From Duganella aceris (GTDB lineage: Bacteria; Pseudomonadota; Gammaproteobacteria; Burkholderiales; Burkholderiaceae_D), in contig NZ_JAADJT010000007.1 in the NCBI RefSeq assembly GCF_011090165.1, positions 310,001-374,000 on the forward strand: a stretch of DNA of 64,000 nucleotides, given 5' to 3'. The notes under the pieces were generated by a model that had not been told where the DNA came from, made no database searches, and saw only the letters and a program-made list of their open reading frames with translations. Numbering within the stretch: the stretch's first letter is position 1; each line of letters starts with the position of its first letter. This document shows, in pieces, positions 27,877 through 35,040 of this stretch. The position numbers were made by a program, and so were the translations under genes.

Positions 27877-27898
27877 CCGCCCCGACCGGGCGGTTTTT
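27877..27898 (+). terminator. Terminator after the DedA-rhodanese gene
   Basis: CCGCCC (27877-27882), five-base loop, GGGCGG (27888-27893), then five T. Confidence 0.85.
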
Positions 27899-27910
27899 AA
27901 GCGTCAATCA

Positions 27911-27924
27911 TGGAAGCGCTTCCA
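27911..27924. promoter_or_regulatory. LacI-family-type operator upstream of glk
   Basis: TGGAAGCGCTTCCA is a perfect 14-bp palindrome with a central CG, the layout of LacI/GalR-family operators (compare the CcpA cre form TGNAANCGNTNNCA). It overlaps TTCCAC (27920-27925), which with TATACT (27942-27947) at 16-nt spacing is a plausible promoter, so a bound protein would block RNA polymerase. The regulator is not in the window. Confidence 0.55.
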
Positions 27925-27997
27925 CATCAGCATCTGGTAGCTATACTACGTAGAAAATATTTCGCAATACAGTTTCGTGTAGCAAACCTGCTTCAAC

Positions 27998-28012
27998 TGT
28001 ACTAAAACTACA
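27998..28012. promoter_or_regulatory. HexR-like operator upstream of glk
   Basis: TGTACTAAAACTACA is an inverted repeat of the form TGTAnTnnnAnTACA, close to the TGTArTnnnnYTACA-like site recalled for HexR, a sugar-phosphate-responsive repressor of glucose catabolism. It lies 65 bases before the glk ATG and downstream of the putative promoter. Assignment to HexR is inference from the motif and the neighbouring gene. Confidence 0.45.
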
Positions 28013-28076
28013 AACTTCGCTTGCCTGCTGCGGTGAAAATACTTTAAGCTTAGACTTCAACTATTTTCGATCTATC

Positions 28077-29102
28077 ATGACAGCCCAGTCCCTACAAACG
28101 CCTCCCTCCCTGACCACCGCATTCCCTGGTGGCCCGCGTCTGCTGGCGGATATCGGCGGAACCAATGCGCGCTTCGCGCTGGAAACCGCCCCGGGCAAGA
28201 TTGAGGCGATCGAAGTATTGGCTTGCGCCGCGTATCCGACCCTGGCCGCCGCCCTGGTCGCTTACCTGGCCTCGCCGACCGTCGCCCAGGCCGGCGTCAC
28301 CGGGATCAGGAATGGCGCGATCGCGATCGCCAATCCTGTCACCGGCGACATGGTGCGCATGACCAACCACCACTGGGAATTCTCGATCGAGGCGCTGCGC
28401 CGCGAAGTCAACTTCGACGTGTTGGTCGTGGTCAACGACTTCACCGCGCTGGCCAGTTCGCTGCCGCACCTGTCGGCGAACCAGAAGCACCAGGTCGGCG
28501 GCGGCGTCGGCATCGACGGCACCCCGCTGGGCCTGATCGGCGCCGGTACCGGCCTCGGCGTCTCCGGCCTGATCCCGGGCAAGGATGGCTGGACCGCGCT
28601 GCAGAGCGAGGGCGGCCACGTCACCTTCTCGCCGGCCAATGCCCTGGAAGTCGCGATCCTGCAATTCGCCTGGAAAGAATTCGACCACGTGTCCGCCGAG
28701 CGCCTGATGTCCGGCGCCGGCATCGAGCTGATCTACCGCGCGCTGGCCGACCACACCGGCGTGCCGGCCGAGCAGCTGACGCCGTCCGACATCTCGCGCC
28801 GCGCGCTGTCGGGCGAGTGCCCGCTGTGCGACGCCGCCATCGAAGCCTTCTGCTGCATGCTGGGCACGATCGCCGGCAATATCGCCGTGACCCTGGGCGC
28901 GCAGGGCGGCATCTACATCGGCGGCGGCATCGTGCCGAAGCTGGGCGCGCGTTTCGACCGCTCCGGCTTCCGCGAGCGCTTCGAAGCCAAGAACCGCTTC
29001 AAGCAATACCTGTCCGCCGTGCCGGTGTGGGTGATCACCGCTGAATACCCGGCATTTGTTGGTGTTTCGGCAATCTTGTCGGATCGGCTTGCCGCTGCGT
29101 AA
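28077..29102 (+). CDS. glk: Glucokinase
   Basis: A 341-residue cytoplasmic kinase that phosphorylates glucose to glucose 6-phosphate with ATP. The phosphate-binding motif LLADIGGTNARFALE is at residues 22-36. VVVNDFTALASSLP carries the presumed catalytic Asp, and GLIGAGTGLGVSGL and GGIYIGGGIVPKLGARF are typical of the bacterial Glk (ROK-distinct) family, usually 320-340 residues. The ribosome site is weak. Two palindromic operator candidates and a promoter lie in the 217-nt gap upstream, so the gene is probably controlled by sugar supply. Confidence 0.95.
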   Translation: MTAQSLQTPPSLTTAFPGGPRLLADIGGTNARFALETAPGKIEAIEVLACAAYPTLAAALVAYLASPTVAQAGVTGIRNGAIAIANPVTGDMVRMTNHHWEFSIEALRREVNFDVLVVVNDFTALASSLPHLSANQKHQVGGGVGIDGTPLGLIGAGTGLGVSGLIPGKDGWTALQSEGGHVTFSPANALEVAILQFAWKEFDHVSAERLMSGAGIELIYRALADHTGVPAEQLTPSDISRRALSGECPLCDAAIEAFCCMLGTIAGNIAVTLGAQGGIYIGGGIVPKLGARFDRSGFRERFEAKNRFKQYLSAVPVWVITAEYPAFVGVSAILSDRLAAA

Positions 29103-29389
29103 GCCTCGTTACATTTCGATGAACTCGAAACGCGCGTTTTGCGGTTTTATCAGGTACAATTCGGCTGGTTGGATGAAACGTCTGGCTTCCTGCCCACGTT
29201 TCACGTAGAAAGCAACGGTTTTGGCCGTTGCCGGCATGTCTCTCTCTCCCGCCTGGTGTGCATCGGCCCTGGCGTCGGAAAAACAGCTTCAGCGAGTATT
29301 TCCAGCAGGCGGCATCTTTGGTGCCGGCCACAGCCTCACTGAATGTGATTGATTTCTTTCTTGCATGAATATGCAACCACAAGATTGCT
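29103..29389 (+). other. Structured gap between glk and scpB
   Basis: A 287-nt stretch with no credible gene. It has a TACAAT -10-like box at 29156-29161. Two perfect hairpins follow: TGAAACGT (29174-29181) with ACGTTTCA (29196-29203), and GCAACGG (29212-29218) with CCGTTGC (29225-29231). They could belong to an untranslated leader of scpB or a small RNA; neither has a T-run. Function unknown. Confidence 0.4.
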
Positions 29390-30169
29390 ATGGATACAGC
29401 TGAGGCTAAAAGAGTCCTCGAAACCGCCTTGCTATGCGCTCGTGAGCCCTTGTCGATCCACAGCCTGAAAAAGCTGTTTGTCGAAGTGGACGATCAAGAC
29501 CGGCCGCGCGGCCCCGGAGTGGGTTCCGACACGATCAAGGAATTGCTGGAAGAGTTAAGGCTGGACTGGAGCGGCAAGGGCGTGGAAGTGATCAGCCTGT
29601 CGACCGGTTGGCGCTTCCAGAGCCGTCCCGAGATGAAGTTGTATCTCGACCGGATGAATCCGGAAAAACCGCCCAAGTATTCGCGGGCCACGCTGGAGAC
29701 GCTGGCGATCATCGCCTACCGCCAGCCGGTGACGCGGGGCGACATTGAAGAAATACGCGGCGTCGCCGTCAATTCGCAGACGATCAAAATGCTGGAGGAC
29801 CGTGGTTGGGTGGACGCCATCGGTTACCGCGATGTCGTCGGCCGCCCGGCTTTGCTGGGCACCACCAAGCAGTTTTTGGATGACCTGGGTTTGAATTCGC
29901 TGTCCCAGCTGCCGCCGTTGCAGCAAATCAGCGAGATGCAGGGTGGCGGTATGGAAGCGCTGGAAGCGGCCCTGCAGGAAAACTTTGACAAAGCGGCGCA
30001 CAGCGCCGAGCAACAACACGATGGTACGGAGAGCGAGTTGCGTGCGGCTGAAACACAAGCCGCGACTAGCCCGGAAGCCGGCCAAGAAGCACTTACTACT
30101 CACGACCCTGCGCCAGATTTAACGGTTGACGCTGAGCACAACCAAGAAACGAACAATGAACAAATCTAA
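29390..30169 (+). CDS. scpB: SMC-ScpAB complex subunit ScpB
   Basis: A 259-residue chromosome-segregation protein. ScpB binds ScpA to form the kleisin complex that bridges SMC heads. Paired winged-helix domains occupy about residues 5-185; the segment YSRATLETLAIIAYRQPVTRGDIEEIRGV with GWVDAIGYRDVVGRPALLGTT is the family hallmark. The C-terminal 65 residues are an acidic, Gln/Glu/Ala-rich tail with no fold apparent. The gene end overlaps the start of rluB by 14 nt, as is common for scpB-rluB pairs. scpA is not in the window. Confidence 0.95.
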   Translation: MDTAEAKRVLETALLCAREPLSIHSLKKLFVEVDDQDRPRGPGVGSDTIKELLEELRLDWSGKGVEVISLSTGWRFQSRPEMKLYLDRMNPEKPPKYSRATLETLAIIAYRQPVTRGDIEEIRGVAVNSQTIKMLEDRGWVDAIGYRDVVGRPALLGTTKQFLDDLGLNSLSQLPPLQQISEMQGGGMEALEAALQENFDKAAHSAEQQHDGTESELRAAETQAATSPEAGQEALTTHDPAPDLTVDAEHNQETNNEQI

Positions 30170-32696
30170 TTCCCCAGAGACAGTCAACGACGCAGTGCCG
30201 GCCGAAGTCGCCGCCAAGCCTAAACGCCGCACCAAAGCCCAGATCGAAGCCGACACCGCCGCTGCCGCAGCCGCCGCGCCGGCCGTCAAGGCCAAGCGCA
30301 AGCCGAAGGCGGAAGCCGACGGCGAGTCGCCAGCGCCAGCCGCCACGGCCGCCGCTCCAGCCGCAGCCGCCAGCGCCCCGGCCCCAGCCGACGCCGTCGC
30401 CGCAGTGAAGAAGCCGCGCGCCAAACCGGCCGCCAAAGCAGCTGACGCGAGCGCCGCCGCCGACAAGCCGGCCGCCGCCGCACCAGCCGCCGCCGCGCCA
30501 GCGAAAGCCGCATCGGCCAAGCCTGCCGTCGCCACGCCAGCTGACGCAGCACCAACCGCCGCCGCGCCAGCGAAGGCCGCATCGGCCAAGCCAGCCGTCG
30601 CGACGCCAGCCGACGCAGCACCATCGGCACCAGCCGCCGCGCCAGCCGCCGCCGCAACTTCGGCCAAGCCGGCCGCCGCGCCGACCGCCGCCGCACCGTC
30701 GGCCGCGCCAGCCGCAGCCGTAGCCGCCGATGGCGCCGCCCCGGCCGCGCCAGCCCCGCGTCCGCCACGCGCCCGCAAAGCCGCCGCCTTGAAGGCTGAA
30801 GCCTCCGCCGGCGAAGCATCGCCGACCGACGCGATGGACGGCGCCCCGAGCGCCGCCCAAGCCGACGCCGGCCCACGCGCCCCGCGCGGCCCACGCCAGA
30901 TGCGCGAAATCCGCGCCGCCCGCGAAGCCTCGAAGCCGCGTCCTGAACCCGTGGTGGCCGCCGAAGGCGAAGCAGCGCCGGCAGTCGAAGGCGCCGCGCC
31001 GACCGAAGGCAAGCCACGCCACGAGCGCGGCCCACGCCCTGAAGGCCAGCGCAACGGCAAAAACGGCAAGAACGGTAAAAACGGCAAACCACGCAACGGC
31101 CAGGGCGGCCAAGGCGGCCAGAACGCCGGCGGCAAGCCGAACGACGCCGATGCCGCATTCTCCTTCGTCACCTCCGACGCCTTCGACAGCGAAGACGGCG
31201 GCAAAGGCCGTCACGCGCCGAAAGCCGTGCGCCGCGACCTGACCTCGGACGACGACGCACCGAAGCTGCACAAAGTCCTGGCCGAAGCCGGCCTCGGCTC
31301 GCGCCGCGACATGGAAGACCTGATCGTTGCCGGCCGCGTCTCGGTCAACGGCGAGCCGGCCCACATCGGCCAGCGCATCCTGCCGACCGACGCGGTCCGC
31401 ATCAATGGCAAGCTGATCCAGCGTCGCGTCAGCAAGAAGCCGCCGCGCGTGCTGGTGTACCACAAGCCGGCCGGCGAAATCGTCAGCCACGACGACCCGG
31501 ACGGCCGCCCATCGGTGTTCGACCGCCTGCCGACCATGAAAGCCGGCAAATGGCTGGCCATCGGCCGCCTCGACTTCAACACCGAAGGCTTGCTGCTGTT
31601 CACCACCTCCGGTGACCTGGCCAACCGCCTGATGCACCCGCGCTACAGCATCGACCGCGAATACGCGGTGCGCACGCTGGGCGTGCTGGAAGAAGGCATG
31701 CGCCAGAAACTGCTGGCCGGCGTCGAGCTGGAAGACGGCCTGGCGCAGTTCTCCAAGATCGCCGACGGCGGCGGCGAAGGCATCAACAAATGGTACCGCG
31801 TGATCATCGGCGAAGGCCGTAACCGCGAAGTGCGCCGCATGTTCGAAGCGATCGGCCTGACCGTGTCGCGCCTGATCCGTACCCGCTACGGCGCCATGAC
31901 CCTGCCAAGCAGCCTGAAACGCGGCCGCTGGGAAGAGATGGAAGAAAACACCGTGCGCGACCTGCTGGCCGCCTACGGCGTCGAGAAAAAAGGCGGCGCC
32001 GACGCGCCGGCGCCGGCACGCGGCGCCAAGCCTGCCGCGCAAGGCGCCAAGCCGGCCCAGAACAAGGGTCCGGAAAAGCGTCCGCAGCGCGGCGGTCCGC
32101 AGGTCGAACGTGGCAACGAGCGCCTCGATGACCGCGATTTCGACGACGATGACGACGACAGCGACGAACCGAACTTCAACCGCGCCGATGTCAGCAACGA
32201 CAACGCCATGCCATTCGCCAAGTCGCCACGCGGCAACGGCGGCCGGGGTGGTTTCGGCGGCGGCCAGGGCCGCCCGGGCGGTAACGGCGGCCAAGGCGGC
32301 ATGGGCGGCCAAGGCGGCGGCCAGGGGCGTCCAGGCGCCGGCGCCGGCGGCAAGGGCCGTCCAGGCGGCGCCCAGGGCTCCGGCCGTCCAGGCGGTCGCC
32401 CGACCGGCATCGGCGGCTATGCCGGCGGTCGTCCGCTGGGTGAAGGTCCGGCGCGTCCGCAAGGGCAGGGCGGTCGTCCGCAAGGCCAGGGTCGTCCGCA
32501 GGGCGGCGGCCAGGGCGGAGCAGGCGGCCAGGGACAGGGCGGTGGCCAGCAGGCCAAGGGTCCAAGCCGTGGTCCGCGCCAGCCGGATCCGCTGCAGACG
32601 ACTTTCGGCTTCGGCAACAGCAGCGCGCCGCGCCGCAACCAGCCGCCGCGCGGCGGCGCCATCGACCACGGCATGCCGCGGCGCCGGAAAGGTTGA
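30156..32696 (+). CDS. rluB: 23S rRNA pseudouridine synthase RluB with long low-complexity extensions
   Basis: An 846-residue protein, nearly three times the size of E. coli RluB. Residues 1-365 are Ala/Pro/Lys-rich and probably disordered, including two 69-nt tandem copies of an APAKAASAKPAVATPADA unit at about 30490-30625. An S4 RNA-binding domain (about 368-415, KVLAEAGLGSRRDMEDLI) is followed by the RsuA/RluB catalytic domain with GRLDFNTEGLLLF near residue 470, whose Asp is the catalytic residue. From about residue 610 to the end the chain is an Arg/Gly/Gln-rich tail. The start at 30156 is inside scpB; an in-frame TTG at 30126 is possible but less likely. The enzyme forms pseudouridine 2605 in 23S rRNA in E. 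coli. Confidence 0.93.
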   Translation: MNKSNSPETVNDAVPAEVAAKPKRRTKAQIEADTAAAAAAAPAVKAKRKPKAEADGESPAPAATAAAPAAAASAPAPADAVAAVKKPRAKPAAKAADASAAADKPAAAAPAAAAPAKAASAKPAVATPADAAPTAAAPAKAASAKPAVATPADAAPSAPAAAPAAAATSAKPAAAPTAAAPSAAPAAAVAADGAAPAAPAPRPPRARKAAALKAEASAGEASPTDAMDGAPSAAQADAGPRAPRGPRQMREIRAAREASKPRPEPVVAAEGEAAPAVEGAAPTEGKPRHERGPRPEGQRNGKNGKNGKNGKPRNGQGGQGGQNAGGKPNDADAAFSFVTSDAFDSEDGGKGRHAPKAVRRDLTSDDDAPKLHKVLAEAGLGSRRDMEDLIVAGRVSVNGEPAHIGQRILPTDAVRINGKLIQRRVSKKPPRVLVYHKPAGEIVSHDDPDGRPSVFDRLPTMKAGKWLAIGRLDFNTEGLLLFTTSGDLANRLMHPRYSIDREYAVRTLGVLEEGMRQKLLAGVELEDGLAQFSKIADGGGEGINKWYRVIIGEGRNREVRRMFEAIGLTVSRLIRTRYGAMTLPSSLKRGRWEEMEENTVRDLLAAYGVEKKGGADAPAPARGAKPAAQGAKPAQNKGPEKRPQRGGPQVERGNERLDDRDFDDDDDDSDEPNFNRADVSNDNAMPFAKSPRGNGGRGGFGGGQGRPGGNGGQGGMGGQGGGQGRPGAGAGGKGRPGGAQGSGRPGGRPTGIGGYAGGRPLGEGPARPQGQGGRPQGQGRPQGGGQGGAGGQGQGGGQQAKGPSRGPRQPDPLQTTFGFGNSSAPRRNQPPRGGAIDHGMPRRRKG
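30490..30627 (+). repeat. Two-copy 69-nt tandem repeat inside rluB
   Basis: Two adjacent, nearly identical 69-nt units (23 codons) differ at a few third positions. They encode APAKAASAKPAVATPADA-type sequence in the N-terminal low-complexity region; a part-copy may follow. Codon-level differences show the duplication is not brand-new. Confidence 0.8.
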
Positions 32697-32754
32697 AAAG
32701 ACCTCTTGTAGCCTCATTTAAACTGTTGTTACGCTGCTTTTCGTGGTATGTCGA

Positions 32755-32783
32755 TTGCAGCAAAGTTCATATAAGGTTATAAT
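32755..32783 (+). promoter_or_regulatory. Promoter upstream of rimP operon
   Basis: TTGCAG (32755-32760), exactly 17 nt, then the consensus TATAAT (32778-32783). This is the best sigma-70 promoter in the window. Transcription should start near 32790 and enter the leader RNA listed next. Confidence 0.8.
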
Positions 32784-32880
32784 AACCAGCCTAGTAAAAG
32801 TTCTTCAGAGGGTAATTCCTTCAGGACGCTTTCATCTGGCTGGTATTACAAGAAGATGGGCACTTGCCCATTTTTTTTTT
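32784..32880 (+). ncRNA. Terminated leader RNA or small RNA upstream of rimP
   Basis: Directly after a consensus promoter, ACCAGCC near 32784-32791 can pair with GGCTGGT near 32838-32844, with flanking AATA/TATT extension, enclosing a loop of about 45 nt. ATGGGC (32856-32861), ACTT, GCCCAT (32866-32871) and a run of ten T (to 32880) then form an intrinsic terminator. The result is a transcript of about 90 nt ending 63 nt before rimP. It could be a free small RNA or an attenuating leader of the rimP-nusA-infB operon. No reading frame of note is inside. Confidence 0.6.
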
Positions 32881-32943
32881 GTTGAACCGTTTTGAACGGT
32901 CCGTTTTTATTGAAAGAAACGGGCCTTGAATTGGAGAATTTTC

Positions 32944-33432
32944 TTGCAGCTGCCGGATTTAATTGAAAAGACCGTCGCCGGTCTGGGCTATGAGCTGGTT
33001 GATGTCGAACGGGCCGAGCGCGGAGTGCTGCGCGTGTTTATCGATTTCACCGCTGCCGACGCCGAAGAAAAAGGCCCGATCACCGTAGAGGATTGCGCTA
33101 CGGTCAGTCATCAGCTGTCGCACGTGCTGACGGTCGAGAACGTGAACTACGAGCGTCTCGAAATCTCGTCGCCAGGGCTGGATCGCCCGGTGCGCAAGCT
33201 GGAAGACTTCGTTCGTTTCGCCGGGAGCGAAGCGATCGTCAAACTGAACATCGCGATGCCGGGTACGAACAACCGGAAATCGTTCCAGGGGATTTTGCAA
33301 GCACCCCAGGGCGACAAATTGTCGTTGGAATTTGAAGGTACTGATGGTCCGGCGCTGTTGGAGTTTACGCTCGCCGATATGGATAAGGCACGCTTGGTGC
33401 CGCAGGTGGTTTTTAAGGGACGCAAAGCATGA
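32944..33432 (+). CDS. rimP: Ribosome maturation factor RimP
   Basis: A 162-residue cytoplasmic protein needed for 30S subunit maturation. It starts at a TTG with GGAG seven bases upstream; MQLPDLIEKTVAGLGYELVD is the usual N-terminus in this group. A TTG in the same frame at 32926 lies before the ribosome site and is rejected. Family segments are GLGYELVDVERAERG, VEDCATVSHQLSHVL, ERLEISSPGLDRPVRK and the C-terminal SH3-like part. Its stop overlaps the nusA start by four bases. First gene of the operon rimP-nusA-infB-rbfA-truB. Confidence 0.95.
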   Translation: MQLPDLIEKTVAGLGYELVDVERAERGVLRVFIDFTAADAEEKGPITVEDCATVSHQLSHVLTVENVNYERLEISSPGLDRPVRKLEDFVRFAGSEAIVKLNIAMPGTNNRKSFQGILQAPQGDKLSLEFEGTDGPALLEFTLADMDKARLVPQVVFKGRKA

Positions 33433-34994
33433 GTCGCGAAGTTTTGTTATTGGTAGACGCGCTGGCGCGTGAAAAAAACGTCGATAAGGATGTCGTATTC
33501 GGCGCGCTGGAATTCGCGTTGGCGCAAGCCACGAAGAAACGCTATGAAGGTGAAGTCGACATTCGCGTTTCGATCGATCGCGAATCGGGCGAATTCGAAT
33601 CCTTCCGCCGCTGGCACGTTGTGCCCGACGAGGCCGGCCTGCAACTGCCGGACCAGGAAATCCTGCATTTCGAAGCCAAAGAGCAGATCTCCGATATCGA
33701 AGTGGACGACCACATCGAAGAACCGATCGAATCCGTCGAGTTCGGCCGCCGCTTCGCCCAGGACACCAAACAGGTGGTCCTGCAGCGCGTGCGTGACGCC
33801 GAGCGCGAACAGATCCTGGTCGACTTCCTGGAGCGCGGCGACTCGCTCGTGACCGGCACCATCAAGCGCATGGAACGCGGCGACGCGATCGTCGAATCCG
33901 GCAAGATCGAAGCCCGCCTGCCGCGCGACCAGATGATCCCGAAAGAGAATCTGCGCATCGGCGACCGCGTCCGCGCCTTCATCCTGCGCATCGACCGCAA
34001 TATGCGCGGCCCGCAGGTGATCCTGTCGCGCACCGCGCCGGACTTCATCATGAAGCTGTTCGAGCTGGAAGTGCCGGAAATCGAGCAAGGCATGCTGGAA
34101 ATTAAATCGGCCGCCCGCGACGCCGGCGTCCGCGCCAAGATCGCCGTCTACACCGCCGACAAGCGCATCGACCCGATCGGTACTTGCGTCGGCATGCGCG
34201 GTTCGCGCGTCCAGGCCGTCACCGGCGAGCTGGGCGGCGAACGCGTCGACATCGTGTTGTGGTCGGAAGATCCGGCGCAGTTCGTCATCGGCGCGCTGGC
34301 CCCGGCCAACGTTTCGTCGATCATGGTCGATGAAGAGAAGCACGCGATGGACGTCGTGGTCGACGAAGAAAACCTGGCGATCGCGATCGGCCGCTCCGGC
34401 CAGAACGTCCGCCTGGCGTCCGACCTGACCGGCTGGAAGATCAACATCATGACGGCCGAGGAATCGGCCGACAAGGCAGCCCAGGAAACCGCGGCGGTGC
34501 GTGCACTGTTCATGGAAAAACTGGACGTCGATCAGGAAGTCGCCGACATCCTGGTGGAAGAGGGCTTTGCCAGCCTGGAAGAAATCGCCTACGTGCCGAT
34601 CTCCGAAATGCTGGAAATCGAATCGTTCGACGAAGATACCGTCAACGAACTGCGCACCCGCGCCCGTGACGCCCTGGTCACCGAAGCGATCGCTTCGGAA
34701 GAAGGCCTGGAAGGCATGGACGAGGCGCTGGTCGGTCTGGAAGGCATGGACCGCGTCACCGCCGGCAAGCTGGGCCTGGCTGGTATCAAGACTGTAGAAG
34801 CATTTGCTGCACTGGCCTACGACGAATTCGGCGCCATCCTGGCGCTGTCCGCCGACCGTGCACGAGAACTGATTAAGAGTGAATTTGAAGATGTGACCGA
34901 CGATGAGATGAAGTTGGTTGACTCAAAGTACGACGATCGTGCCAAAGGCTTGCAAGCCAAGGCATGGAGTCTTGCCGAATCCGCAAAGGCTTAA
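33429..34994 (+). CDS. nusA: Transcription termination/antitermination factor NusA
   Basis: A 521-residue protein that binds RNA polymerase and modulates pausing, termination and antitermination. The N-terminal domain (1-130) begins MSREVLLLVDALAREKNVDK. An S1 domain lies at about 135-200 (LVTGTIKRMERGDAIVE), KH domains at about 230-345 (CVGMRGSRVQAVTGELGGERVDI and AIAIGRSGQNVRLASDLTGW), and two acidic C-terminal repeats at about 365-500 as in E. coli. Four-base overlap with rimP implies coupling. The length is close to 495-500 in enterics plus a short tail. Confidence 0.97.
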   Translation: MSREVLLLVDALAREKNVDKDVVFGALEFALAQATKKRYEGEVDIRVSIDRESGEFESFRRWHVVPDEAGLQLPDQEILHFEAKEQISDIEVDDHIEEPIESVEFGRRFAQDTKQVVLQRVRDAEREQILVDFLERGDSLVTGTIKRMERGDAIVESGKIEARLPRDQMIPKENLRIGDRVRAFILRIDRNMRGPQVILSRTAPDFIMKLFELEVPEIEQGMLEIKSAARDAGVRAKIAVYTADKRIDPIGTCVGMRGSRVQAVTGELGGERVDIVLWSEDPAQFVIGALAPANVSSIMVDEEKHAMDVVVDEENLAIAIGRSGQNVRLASDLTGWKINIMTAEESADKAAQETAAVRALFMEKLDVDQEVADILVEEGFASLEEIAYVPISEMLEIESFDEDTVNELRTRARDALVTEAIASEEGLEGMDEALVGLEGMDRVTAGKLGLAGIKTVEAFAALAYDEFGAILALSADRARELIKSEFEDVTDDEMKLVDSKYDDRAKGLQAKAWSLAESAKA

Positions 34995-35040
34995 TTTGAG
35001 TATCTTTATCATCTCCGCGACACATAGAAAAGAGGACTGA

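Noticed and set aside
30096..32717. 873-codon open frame antisense to rluB
   Set aside because: It arises from the low-complexity GC-rich rluB arms; rluB carries clear S4 and catalytic motifs.
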